Source: Aquabacterium sp.
Lineage (GTDB): Bacteria; Pseudomonadota; Gammaproteobacteria; Burkholderiales; Burkholderiaceae_C
Length of the DNA stretch: 54,733 bases
NCBI GenBank assembly: GCA_023150345.1
Contig: JAKLLB010000017.1
Span: 1 to 54,733 of the forward strand
Reading direction: 5' to 3'
This document shows, piece after piece, positions 1 through 7,650 of this stretch; within the stretch, counting starts at the first letter, position 1; each line of letters begins with the position of its first letter. A program made the position numbers and the translations under genes. The notes beneath the pieces are model-generated. The model was not told where the DNA came from and did no database searches. It worked only from the letters and a program-made list of their open reading frames with translations.

Positions 1-634
1 CCAGCATCACTGCCGCCCCGTGCTCCTTGGTCAGCCGCTTGAGCAGGCTGATGATCTGCGCCTGAATGGACACGTCCAGCGCCGTCGTGGGCTCGTCGGC
101 GACGATGAGCTTGGGCTCGGCCGCCAGGGCCAGTGCGATCACCACCCGCTGGCGCATGCCGCCCGAGAACTGGTGCGGGTACTGGTCGATGCGCTGCTCT
201 GCCGCCGGGATGCCGGTCTCCTGCAACAGTCGGATCGCGCGCTGCTTCGCCGCTTGGGCGTCGAGACCGAGATGAACCTGGATCGTCTCGGTGAGCTGAC
301 GCCCCACGGTGACCAGCGGATTCAGGGAGGTCAACGGGTCCTGGAAGATCGCGCCGATCTGGCGCCCACGGATCTGTCGCATCTGATCGTGCGTGAGCGT
401 GTCGATGCGCTGTCCGGCCAGGCGGATCTCGCCGGCGGCGATCCGGCCCGGCGGTTCCAGCAAGCCGATGATGGCCGCGCCGGTCAGCGATTTGCCGGCG
501 CCCGACTCGCCGACCACGCCGAGGATCTCGCCCGGGGCGATGTCGAACGAGATGTCGTCCAGGGCACGCAAGGTGCCGCGCCGTGTGGGGAACTCCACCC
601 GCAGGTGGCTGACTTCGAGCAGCGGAGCGGACAT
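1..634 (-). CDS. Oligopeptide/dipeptide ABC transporter ATP-binding protein (DppD/OppD type), 3' end cut by window
   Basis: Cytoplasmic ATPase of a peptide-type ABC importer. The frame starts with ATG at 634 (MSAPLLEVSHLRVEF) and runs off the left edge, leaving about 211 codons. Visible motifs are the Walker A loop GESGAGKS near residues 43-50, a Q-loop region (IFQDPLTSLNPL), the ABC signature QFSGGMRQRV and Walker B LIVADEPTTALD. DPLTSLNPL and the DEPTTALD form are typical of the DppD/OppD branch. It lies 7 bp after the DppC-type permease and is the third gene of the same minus-strand operon. A second ATPase (DppF type) would be expected beyond the window. The substrate cannot be read from the ATPase. 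Confidence 0.93.
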   Translation of the reverse strand, partial: MSAPLLEVSHLRVEFPTRRGTLRALDDISFDIAPGEILGVVGESGAGKSLTGAAIIGLLEPPGRIAAGEIRLAGQRIDTLTHDQMRQIRGRQIGAIFQDPLTSLNPLVTVGRQLTETIQVHLGLDAQAAKQRAIRLLQETGIPAAEQRIDQYPHQFSGGMRQRVVIALALAAEPKLIVADEPTTALDVSIQAQIISLLKRLTKEHGAAVML

Positions 635-641
635 GTCGGTG

Positions 642-1583
642 TCAGCGCAGGCGCGGGTTCAGGGCGTCGCGCAACCAATCGCCCAGCAAGTTGACGGACA
701 GGGCGATCATGATCAGCACGACACCTGGGAAGATGGTGATCCACCACTCGCCGGAGAACAGGAAGTCCTGTCCGACGCGAATCAGGGTGCCCAGCGAAGG
801 CGACGTGGGTGGTACGCCGACGCCGAGGAACGACAAGGTCGCCTCGGTGATGATGGCCGTGGCGATGTGTATCGTGGCCAGCACCAGAACCGGCCCCAGG
901 ACGTTGGGCAGGACATGCCGACGCATGATGCGCATCGGTGACACGCCGATCACCCGCGCCGCCTGCACGTACTCCTTCTGCCGCTCGACCAGGGTGGAGC
1001 CGCGCACCGTGCGCGCGTACTGCACCCAACCGGTCAGCGAGATGGCGATGATGAGCACCGTGAATGCCAGCGTGTCATGTGCGTTGGGAAACAGGGCCCG
1101 ACCCACGCCATCGATCAGCAGGGCGATCAGGATCGACGGGAACGACAGCATCACGTCGCACACCCGCATGATGAAGGCATCGACCCGGCCACCGACGAAG
1201 CCCGACAGCAGGCCCAGTGCAACGCCGACGACGACCGAAACCAGCACCGACGCAAGCCCGACGAACAAGGAGATGCGCGAGCCGTACATCAGGGCCGACA
1301 GGATGTCGCGTCCCTGGTCGTCGGTGCCGAGCAGGTACTTGGTCTTGCCCTCCGGCATCCACGCCGGCGGCAGGCGCGCATCCATCAACTCGAGCGAGGC
1401 CAGGTCCAGCGGGTTGTGCGGAGCCAACCAATGCGCGAAGACGGCGCAGATCACGCACACCAGCGCAACCAAGGCGGCGAGCACCGCCACCGGGGAGGTT
1501 CGAAAGCTGTACCAGATGTCGCTGTCCAGGAAGCGCGCCAGCGCTCCTGGCGCAGGCGGCTGCGCTAGGGTGGTGTCACTCAT
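642..1583 (-). CDS. ABC transporter permease, DppC/OppC type
   Basis: Inner-membrane permease subunit of a peptide-type ABC importer, 313 aa. The start at 1583 (MSDTTLAQPP) was chosen because the frame upstream of it overlaps the preceding permease gene. The N-terminal OppC-like segment with one membrane helix (about residues 31-52) is followed by the LLGTDDQGRD motif typical of DppC, several further helices, and the EAA loop (EYVQAARVIGVSPMRIMRRH) that contacts the ATPase. Five bases separate it from the upstream DppB-type gene, so the two are probably co-translated. Typical length for the family is about 300 aa. Confidence 0.93.
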   Translation of the reverse strand: MSDTTLAQPPAPGALARFLDSDIWYSFRTSPVAVLAALVALVCVICAVFAHWLAPHNPLDLASLELMDARLPPAWMPEGKTKYLLGTDDQGRDILSALMYGSRISLFVGLASVLVSVVVGVALGLLSGFVGGRVDAFIMRVCDVMLSFPSILIALLIDGVGRALFPNAHDTLAFTVLIIAISLTGWVQYARTVRGSTLVERQKEYVQAARVIGVSPMRIMRRHVLPNVLGPVLVLATIHIATAIITEATLSFLGVGVPPTSPSLGTLIRVGQDFLFSGEWWITIFPGVVLIMIALSVNLLGDWLRDALNPRLR

Positions 1584-1588
1584 GTGGG

Positions 1589-2572
1589 TCAGTGTCCGGC
1601 AGCACCGCGCTCGATGCGCAGGCGCGGGTCGACTGCGAAGTACAGCAGGTCGACCACCAGGTTGATGATCACGAAAATCAGGGCGATCAGGCACAAGTAG
1701 GCGGCCATGACCGGGATGTCGGCGAACTGGACCGCCTGAATGAAGAGCAGGCCCATGCCCGGCCACTGGAATACGGTCTCGGTGACGATCGCAAACGCAA
1801 TGATGGAGCCGAGCTGCAACCCCGCGATGGTGATCACCGGTACCAGGGTGTTCTTCAGCGCATGCCCGAAGTAGACCCGCCGGTCAGGCAGGCCACGGGC
1901 GCGGGCGAACTTGATGTAGTCGGTGCGCAGCACTTCCAGCATCTCCGAACGCACCAGGCGCAGCACCAGCGTCATCGGAAACAGCGACAGCGTGAACGCG
2001 GGCAAGAACAGGTGTTTCAGGCCATCGGCGGTGAGCACCCCGGTGCTGAACCAGCCCAGCGTGACGACATCGCCGCGGCCGAAGCTGGGCAACCACTTGA
2101 ATGTGACAGCGAAGATCAGGATCAGGAGGATCCCGATCAAGAAGTTGGGCAGCGAGACACCCAGCAACGAGCCGGTCATCACCACCTGCGACATGAACGT
2201 TCCCCTGCGCAGGGCCGCGTACACACCCAGCGGAATGCCGACAGCCAGACCGAGCACAGCCGCGACGGCCGCCAACTCGAGCGTGGCGGGAAAGCGCTCG
2301 GCAATGAGCGACGACACCTTGCGTCCCTGCCGCAGGCTCAAGCCGAATTCACCCTGCGCGGCATTGCCGATGAACTTGCCGAACTGGACAACGAAAGGCT
2401 GGTCCAGCCCCAGGTCAGCACGCAACTGCTCGCGCTGCTGGGGCGTTGCATCCTGGCCCAGCAGGTTGGTGACCGGATCGCCCACATACTGGAACAGCAT
2501 GAAGGCGATGAAGGCCACCGTGACCATGACGATCATCGCCTGGATCAAGCGGCGGAGAATGAAAGCTAGCAT
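1589..2572 (-). CDS. ABC transporter permease, DppB/OppB type
   Basis: First gene of the minus-strand peptide-transporter operon, 327 aa, an inner-membrane permease. It begins MLAFILRRLIQAM, the usual DppB N-terminus with a first helix at about residues 10-30, followed by a periplasmic loop (LGQDATPQQREQLRADLGL) and five further helices. The EAA loop YIKFARARGLPDRRVYFGHA and the C-terminal LLYFAVDPRLR are characteristic. No substrate-binding protein gene lies next to it in the window; the next gene upstream is a porin separated by a terminator. Peptide import is the family role, but related systems carry nickel, glutathione or opines. Confidence 0.93.
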   Translation of the reverse strand: MLAFILRRLIQAMIVMVTVAFIAFMLFQYVGDPVTNLLGQDATPQQREQLRADLGLDQPFVVQFGKFIGNAAQGEFGLSLRQGRKVSSLIAERFPATLELAAVAAVLGLAVGIPLGVYAALRRGTFMSQVVMTGSLLGVSLPNFLIGILLILIFAVTFKWLPSFGRGDVVTLGWFSTGVLTADGLKHLFLPAFTLSLFPMTLVLRLVRSEMLEVLRTDYIKFARARGLPDRRVYFGHALKNTLVPVITIAGLQLGSIIAFAIVTETVFQWPGMGLLFIQAVQFADIPVMAAYLCLIALIFVIINLVVDLLYFAVDPRLRIERGAAGH

Positions 2573-2742
2573 GGCAGCGCAAGGAGATCGGTCTGTCGCC
2601 GCGCAGGTCCCGCTTGTGGCAGACCGACATGCGGCAGACGGCGGGTGGCGCCGTCGGGCAAGGGCGCCATGATGGGCAAAAGCCTCGCCGCCCGCAAAGG
2701 GGAAAACACCCGTACGTGCCAGTGGTGCCCACCCGGCCAGGC

Positions 2743-2770
2743 ATAAAAAAACCGCCCCGAAGGGCGGTTG
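2743..2770 (-). terminator. Rho-independent terminator of the porin gene
   Basis: Read on the minus strand, AACCGCCCT pairs with GGGGCGGTT across a TTC-type turn and is followed directly by a run of seven or more T. It sits about 35 bp past the porin stop codon and separates the porin from the peptide-transporter operon. The rest of 2573-2742 shows no gene. Confidence 0.9.
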
Positions 2771-2802
2771 CGGAGCCGGGCCGGTAAGGCCCGGTCGCTC
2801 GT

Positions 2803-3855
2803 TCAGAACGAGTGGCGCACGCCGAACTCGAAGCCGCTGTGGGCCTTGCCGCCGGCGATGGTGACACCCGAGAAGCCCAGGCCGTTGTTGGCCACGATCT
2901 TCGTTTGGGCGCCCTTGTTGCTCACACGCGCGAACGTGGTGTACATCTGGGTGCGCTTGGACAGGTTGTAGCCATAGCCCAGAGCCAGCTTGTTCCAGTC
3001 GTTGGAGCTGTTGCTCACGTCGTAGTCGCCATAAGCGGCGCGCAGCTCGCCCTGGCCCAGCGGCACGGTCACACCGATCTGCATGGCCTGGACCTTGGCA
3101 CCACCACCGGTCTTCTCGTTGCCGACGAAGCCCAGGATGCTCATGAAGCCCATGTTGTACGACGCGCCGAAGTTCATGTACTTCGTGTCGGCGGCGTCGG
3201 TCGCGCCCTCGGTCTTGGCATAGGCGCCAGCCAGGGACAACGGGCCGGCAGCGTAGCCGAAGCGGAAGCCCAGGTAGTTGTTGGTCTTGGCGCCACCGGA
3301 GACGTTTTCACCGAAGGCGACCATCACCTGGCCGTGGAAGCCACCGAGGTTGCCCGGCAGGAAGTAGCTCACCGAGTTGTTCGAGCGCACGGCGGCGGCC
3401 GAGTTCTGGGTGGCCGTGGCGGCGCCGATCATGGCGACGGTCAGCGACTGGCCGACACCGTTGGTACCGAACGGATCGTAGATCGTGGTGTTCCAGAAGT
3501 TCGGGGTGTAGTCGCGGCCCAGGCGCACTTCACCGAAACCGCCCATCAGGCTGACGGTGGAGCGGCGCTGCCAGGTCTGGCCGGCGGCATTGCCGTCGTC
3601 GTTGGTGAGCTGGCCTTCGATGTGGAAGCCGGCCTGCATGCCGCCACCCAGATCCTCGACGCCGCGGAAGCCCAGACGGCTGCTGTTCAGGCCCGAGTTC
3701 GTCATGCCCGTCACCGACTTGCTGCCAGTGGTCGTCTTGGCCGACAGGCGTGCAATACCGGCGTCAACGATACCGAACAGCGTGACGGTCGACTGCGCCG
3801 ACGCGGCACCCGCGAACATGCCGAGCGCGGCGAGAGCGAGCAGAGACTTTTTCAT
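2803..3855 (-). CDS. Outer-membrane porin, Burkholderiales general porin family
   Basis: A 350-aa trimeric beta-barrel porin for passive diffusion of small hydrophilic solutes. The start at 3855 (MKKSLLALAALGMF) is preceded by GGAG at a good distance; the ATG five codons upstream would overlap that ribosome site. A signal peptide of about 20 residues ends in ASA before QSTVTLFGIVDAG, the classic first strand of this family. The chain ends in GFEFGVRHSF, with the terminal phenylalanine that BamA recognises. It is monocistronic, with its own terminator at 2743-2770. Substrate selectivity cannot be assigned. Confidence 0.95.
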   Translation of the reverse strand: MKKSLLALAALGMFAGAASAQSTVTLFGIVDAGIARLSAKTTTGSKSVTGMTNSGLNSSRLGFRGVEDLGGGMQAGFHIEGQLTNDDGNAAGQTWQRRSTVSLMGGFGEVRLGRDYTPNFWNTTIYDPFGTNGVGQSLTVAMIGAATATQNSAAAVRSNNSVSYFLPGNLGGFHGQVMVAFGENVSGGAKTNNYLGFRFGYAAGPLSLAGAYAKTEGATDAADTKYMNFGASYNMGFMSILGFVGNEKTGGGAKVQAMQIGVTVPLGQGELRAAYGDYDVSNSSNDWNKLALGYGYNLSKRTQMYTTFARVSNKGAQTKIVANNGLGFSGVTIAGGKAHSGFEFGVRHSF

Positions 3856-3962
3856 TGCATTGATCTCCATGGTTGAACAAGAGGTCCCGATCCCGTAGAG
3901 AACCCGCACACGGAAAACGGCGCAGGCCGGTCAGGCCAACCTCCTCATCGGAAGTTGCGGCT

Positions 3963-3991
3963 ATTGCACCATCCGCGCCGAGGGGTTGCAA
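3963..3991 (-). promoter_or_regulatory. Possible sigma-70 promoter of the porin
   Basis: On the minus strand TTGCAA (3991-3986) and TGCAAT (3968-3963) are separated by 17 bp, each matching four of six consensus bases. This would give a leader of about 100 nt. The 332-bp gap 3856-4187 otherwise shows no supported gene. Confidence 0.3.
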
Positions 3992-4187
3992 AGAATTGGG
4001 ATCAAAAAGCCGCCGGGTTGTTGTCTGCCCACAACGAGGCCCCATACCGCCCGCGCGGCTGCCTCGCGTACACGCCCTGGTCGGCCGCCACGCGACCGAA
4101 ATCGGGCCGGCCGAGGTGCCCGAACGATCGCCGCACCAGCCGCGTCTGGGTGGGTTTTCAGTGCCCGCAAGCGCCCGTCCCAGCCAC

Positions 4188-4652
4188 TCAAGCACGCGGC
4201 ACCTGGACAGCGATGTCCCCTGAACTGTCGCCAACTCCGACGATTTCGTAGCTAGTCGTCACTTCTGCCGTCTTCGACAGCATGATCGTCGCCGAGCAGT
4301 ACTTCTCGTGCGACAGCGCAATGGCCCGCTCGATGGCTGCCGCCGGCAGGCCATGTCCGCTGACCACGAAGTGCAGGTGGATGCGCGTGAATACCTTGGG
4401 ATCGACCGCCGCGCGCTCGGCCGTCAGCCGCACCCGGCAGTCGGTAACGCGGTGTCGCCCACGGCGCAGGATCAGCACCACGTCATAGGCGGTGCACCCT
4501 CCCGCGCCTGCCAGCAGCACTTCCATCGGACGCGGCGCCAGGTTGCGCCCGCCTCCCTCTGCGGCGCCGTCCATCGTGACGACATGGCCACTTCCGGTTT
4601 CGGCCATCATGCCCATGCCGCTGCCCGGCACCCAGTGGATCGTGCATTCCAT
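4188..4652 (-). CDS. OsmC family protein
   Basis: A 154-aa cytosolic protein of the OsmC/Ohr superfamily, thiol-dependent peroxidases that reduce organic hydroperoxides. Two conserved cysteines are visible: C53 in LLAGAGGCTAYD and C119 in SHEKYCSA, the normal redox pair. The start at 4652 (MECTIHWVPGSG) follows AGGTCAGGTCACG; upstream in-frame codons give an atypical arginine-rich extension. The overall pattern resembles the YhfA-like branch rather than Ohr proper, so the true substrate is uncertain. A TATCAT hexamer at 4710-4705 on the minus strand could be its -10 box. Confidence 0.9.
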   Translation of the reverse strand: MECTIHWVPGSGMGMMAETGSGHVVTMDGAAEGGGRNLAPRPMEVLLAGAGGCTAYDVVLILRRGRHRVTDCRVRLTAERAAVDPKVFTRIHLHFVVSGHGLPAAAIERAIALSHEKYCSATIMLSKTAEVTTSYEIVGVGDSSGDIAVQVPRA

Positions 4653-4710
4653 CGTGACCTGACCTGCGCGCGCTGGAGCGGCGCCTCTAACCCATGATGC
4701 CTGCATGATA

Positions 4711-4739
4711 TTGCAGCGCACCAACCCGGCGGCTAGACT
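4711..4739 (+). promoter_or_regulatory. Putative sigma-70 promoter of a small RNA
   Basis: TTGCAG (4711-4716) and TAGACT (4734-4739) with exactly 17 bp between. Transcription would start near 4746 and run into the strong terminator ending at 4807. The match is moderate (3/6 and 4/6). Confidence 0.4.
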
Positions 4740-4745
4740 CGCAGC

Positions 4746-4808
4746 CTTGTCTCCTCCACCTCCCCAAGGGGTGGTTACGGCCCGCGGCTTGCGCCGCGGG
4801 CTTTTTTC
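4746..4808 (+). ncRNA. Candidate small RNA with anti-Shine-Dalgarno motifs
   Basis: A stretch of about 60 nt between a promoter-like pair (4711-4739) and a strong intrinsic terminator (4780-4807), with no reading frame inside. It carries two CCUCC motifs (4753-4757 and 4759-4763), complementary to Shine-Dalgarno sequences, then a CCC/GGG hairpin (about 4757-4774). It is unlikely to be an ilvA attenuator: it has no start codon or run of Ile/Thr codons, and ilvA seems to have its own -10 box downstream of the terminator (4882-4887). Similar CCUCC-bearing small RNAs are known in other proteobacteria; this assignment is inference. Confidence 0.45.
4780..4807 (+). terminator. Rho-independent terminator of the small RNA
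   Basis: A 9-bp perfect stem GCCCGCGGC / GCCGCGGGC around a TTGC loop, followed by six T on the plus strand. No protein gene on the plus strand ends here, which is what points to a non-coding transcript upstream. Confidence 0.85.
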
Positions 4809-4881
4809 TGGCCCAGCGCTGCAGTGGCGCGTCGCGGCCCGGTTCACCGACTCCGGCGGCGGTGCCGGAGAGCGCCCCAGC

Positions 4882-4887
4882 TATCAT
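4882..4887 (+). promoter_or_regulatory. Possible -10 box of ilvA
   Basis: TATCAT 38 bp before the ilvA start; no convincing -35 is visible. Its place downstream of the 4780-4807 terminator suggests that ilvA is transcribed independently of the small RNA. Confidence 0.3.
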
Positions 4888-4925
4888 GCGGCGCTGCACC
4901 AAGACCGCTCGAGGAGAGGCCCACG

Positions 4926-6449
4926 ATGGCCCGCGCCGCGCAACCCGACTACCTCAAGAAGATCCTCACGGCCCGCGTCTACGACGTGGCGATCGAGTCC
5001 TCTCTGGATCCGGCTCGCAACCTGTCTCGGCGCCTGGGCAATCATGTGTGGCTCAAGCGCGAGGACCAACAGCCGGTCTTCAGCTTCAAGCTGCGCGGTG
5101 CCTACAACAAGATGGCCCATCTCACGGCCGAACAACTGGCCCAGGGTGTCATCTGTGCTTCGGCGGGCAACCATGCCCAAGGGGTGGCGCTGGGTGCGCG
5201 GAGACTGGGTTGCCGCGCAGTGGTGGTCATGCCGGTGACGACCCCGAAGCTCAAGGTCGACGCAGTTGCAGCGCTGGGCGGCGAAGTGGTGCTGCACGGA
5301 GACAGCTACTCCGATGCCTACCAGCATGCGCTCGAGTTGCAGCAGGCCCGCGGACTGACGTTTGTGCACCCGTTCGATGATCCGGACGTCATCGCCGGGC
5401 AAGGCACCATCGCGATGGAGATCCTGCGCCAGCACGAGGGCCCGATCGATGCAGTATTCGTCGCCATCGGCGGGGGCGGTCTGGTTGCAGGCGTGGCTTC
5501 GTACATCAAGGCGGTGCGGCCGGAGATCCGAGTGATCGGCGTGCAAACCCGCGACTCGAATGCGATGGTGCAATCGGTCAAGGCCGGCCGGCGCGTGACG
5601 CTGGCCGATGTGGGCCTCTTTTCCGATGGCACGGCGGTCAAGCTGGTCGGCGAAGAGACCTTCCGCCTCGCCCGCAAACTGGTCGATGACTACATCGTGG
5701 TCGACACCGACGAGGTGTGCGCGGCCATCAAGGACGTGTTCCAGGACACCCGCAGCATTCTCGAGCCCGCTGGCGCCCTGGGCGTAGCGGCCATCAAGCA
5801 GTACGTGGCGACCCACCGCTGCCGAGGACAAACGCTGGTGGCCATCACCTGCGGCGCGAACATGAACTTCGACCGCCTGCGCTTCGTCGCCGAGCGTGCG
5901 GAGTTCGGCGAACAACGCGAAGCGTTGTTCGCGGTGACCATCCCTGAGGAACGCGGCTCGTTCAAGCGGTTCTGCGAGTTGATCGGCCCGCGCGCGGTCA
6001 CCGAGTTCAACTACCGCATTTCCGACGAAGTCGAGGCCCATGTGTTCGTCGGCATTGCCATCACCCGGCGCGACGAGGCCGACAAGATTGCCCGCAGCTT
6101 CGAGCGCCACGGCTTTGCCACCGTCAATCTCACCGATGACGAACTCGCCAAGGAGCATGTGCGGCACATGGTCGGTGGGCGCACGGAATTGGCCCACGAC
6201 GAGCGCCTGTTCCGGTTCGTCTTTCCCGAGCGGCCGGGGGCGCTGATGCGTTTCCTGTCGTCGTTGCACCCGGACTGGAACATCAGCCTGTTCCATTACC
6301 GCAACCAGGGCGCCGATTACGGGCGCATCCTCGTCGGCATTCAGGTGCCGCACGGCGACGCCCGAGCATTCGCGCGGTTCCTCGACGACTTGGCCTACCC
6401 GTACATCGAGGAAACCGGCAACCCGGTGTATCGCCTGTTCCTGCGCTAG
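4926..6449 (+). CDS. ilvA: Threonine dehydratase, biosynthetic
   Basis: A 507-aa PLP enzyme that deaminates threonine to 2-oxobutanoate, the first step of isoleucine synthesis. The catalytic domain (about 1-320) shows the PLP lysine K55 in VFSFKLRGAY, the SAGNHAQGVA loop near 79-88 and the glycine-rich phosphate loop GGGGLVAG at 182-189. The C-terminal third (about 330-507) holds two ACT-like regulatory domains for isoleucine/valine control, as in E. coli IlvA (514 aa). The start at 4926 is preceded by GGAGAGG; an upstream in-frame ATG at 4824 gives an arginine-rich, non-family extension. Confidence 0.96.
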   Translation: MARAAQPDYLKKILTARVYDVAIESSLDPARNLSRRLGNHVWLKREDQQPVFSFKLRGAYNKMAHLTAEQLAQGVICASAGNHAQGVALGARRLGCRAVVVMPVTTPKLKVDAVAALGGEVVLHGDSYSDAYQHALELQQARGLTFVHPFDDPDVIAGQGTIAMEILRQHEGPIDAVFVAIGGGGLVAGVASYIKAVRPEIRVIGVQTRDSNAMVQSVKAGRRVTLADVGLFSDGTAVKLVGEETFRLARKLVDDYIVVDTDEVCAAIKDVFQDTRSILEPAGALGVAAIKQYVATHRCRGQTLVAITCGANMNFDRLRFVAERAEFGEQREALFAVTIPEERGSFKRFCELIGPRAVTEFNYRISDEVEAHVFVGIAITRRDEADKIARSFERHGFATVNLTDDELAKEHVRHMVGGRTELAHDERLFRFVFPERPGALMRFLSSLHPDWNISLFHYRNQGADYGRILVGIQVPHGDARAFARFLDDLAYPYIEETGNPVYRLFLR

Positions 6450-6461
6450 ACCGCCCCTGCG

Positions 6462-6467
6462 TACACT
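6462..6467 (+). promoter_or_regulatory. -10-like hexamer abutting the cobT-like start
   Basis: TACACT lies 7 bp before the ATG at 6475 and there is no Shine-Dalgarno sequence. If it is a -10 box, transcription would start at or next to the A of the start codon, giving a leaderless mRNA. Confidence 0.3.
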
Positions 6468-6474
6468 TGGGCGC

Positions 6475-7584
6475 ATGTCGTCGCTGAACCGATCGCTGAT
6501 CGCGCCCACCTCGAACCCCCTGCTCGAGCGCGCCTTGGCCGAGAAGCTCAAGCGGCGCTGCGACGTCATGGGCAGCCTGGGTGAGCTGGCGCCAGTGGCG
6601 TTGCGCCTGGGCCTGATGCAGAACACGCTCAAGCCGCGATTTCGCGATGCGCAGCTGGTGGTCTTTGCCTCTGACCACGGGCTGGCCGTCGATGGGCTGC
6701 AGACGCCGCAACGCCGCCAGACCCATGAGCAGGTGCTGCAACTGATGACCGGGCAGTTGCCGGTGTCGGTGTTCGCGCGCATTCACGGGCTGGAGCTGTC
6801 GGTCATCGACTGCGGCCTGGCCAGCGAGCTCGCCCCTCACGATCGCCTGGTGCCCCGCAAGATCGCCCATGGCACGCGCAACGCCCGGGTGGGCAACGCG
6901 ATGTCGCTCGACCAGGCCCACGCGGCCATCCGTGCCGGCATGGAGATCGGAGACGCGTTGCGCGGCAACATCGTCGCCTGCGCGGGTATCGGGCTGGGCT
7001 CCCACGAGGCGGCGGCGCTGGTGCTGTCGCGGCTGACCCTCACGCCCGTGCGCGAGCTGATGGTGGCCGGCCCCCAAATGGACTCCGAGCTCCTGGCGCA
7101 CCTGATGATCGTGACGCTGGGTGCGCAGGGGCGTCACCGCGAGGTCACCGACCCGGTCGAGGTGCTGGCCGCGTTCGGAGGCTTCGAGACCGCCATGATG
7201 GTGGGCGTCATGCTGGTGGCCGCGAGCAAGCGGCACCTGATCATGGTCGACGGCATCGCGGCTTGCGCGGCGCTGATGGTCGCCTCGCGCATCGCGGCAT
7301 CGGTCACCGACTACGTCGTTTTCTGTCGCAGCCAGACCCACCGCGGCCTCGACCAGGCGTTCAACCTGTTCAACGCGTCGGCGCTGCTGGAACTGGGCCT
7401 CGACAGCATCGACGGCACCGGCGCATGCCTGTCCTGGCCGTTGGTTCGAAGCGCAGCCGCTCTGCTCACCGAGGTGGCCGACGGCGAAGACCCGGGACCC
7501 TCGCGGCCACAGGGCATGGCCGACGGATCATCGCCGTCGGGATTCGGGCCGGACGCACCGGTATCGGTACCGGGCGCGCCCTGA
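6475..7584 (+). CDS. Nicotinate-nucleotide--dimethylbenzimidazole phosphoribosyltransferase-like protein, divergent
   Basis: A 369-aa member of the CobT family, enzymes that move phosphoribose from nicotinate mononucleotide to the lower-ligand base of cobamides. Family marks: ASDHGL at 65-70, TDPVEVLAAFGGFE at 225-238, VDGIAACAAL at 258-267 and the final DGTGACLSWPLV at 313-324. Two core motifs are altered: the usual GEMGIGNTT-type loop reads GIGLGSHEAA (171-180), and the catalytic glutamate (Glu317 in Salmonella CobT) aligns with Asp313. The last 35 residues are a Pro/Gly-rich tail. No other cobalamin gene is nearby. It may be a paralogue with another base preference or another role. Confidence 0.75.
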   Translation: MSSLNRSLIAPTSNPLLERALAEKLKRRCDVMGSLGELAPVALRLGLMQNTLKPRFRDAQLVVFASDHGLAVDGLQTPQRRQTHEQVLQLMTGQLPVSVFARIHGLELSVIDCGLASELAPHDRLVPRKIAHGTRNARVGNAMSLDQAHAAIRAGMEIGDALRGNIVACAGIGLGSHEAAALVLSRLTLTPVRELMVAGPQMDSELLAHLMIVTLGAQGRHREVTDPVEVLAAFGGFETAMMVGVMLVAASKRHLIMVDGIAACAALMVASRIAASVTDYVVFCRSQTHRGLDQAFNLFNASALLELGLDSIDGTGACLSWPLVRSAAALLTEVADGEDPGPSRPQGMADGSSPSGFGPDAPVSVPGAP

Positions 7585-7650
7585 GTCCGTCTGCAGGCGG
7601 CCGCGCTCGCGCGGCAGTGCCAGGACGCCCGCCAACGGTGTCCACCCGCT

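Noticed and set aside
4746-4925. ilvA attenuator with leader peptide
   Set aside because: No start codon with a run of Ile, Thr, Val or Leu codons before the terminator, and a possible ilvA -10 box lies downstream of it.
4884-6782. 632-codon open frame antisense to ilvA
   Set aside because: The product has no recognisable motif and is composed of His/Arg/Gln/Asp as expected from the reverse strand of a GC-rich gene; ilvA on the plus strand is certain.
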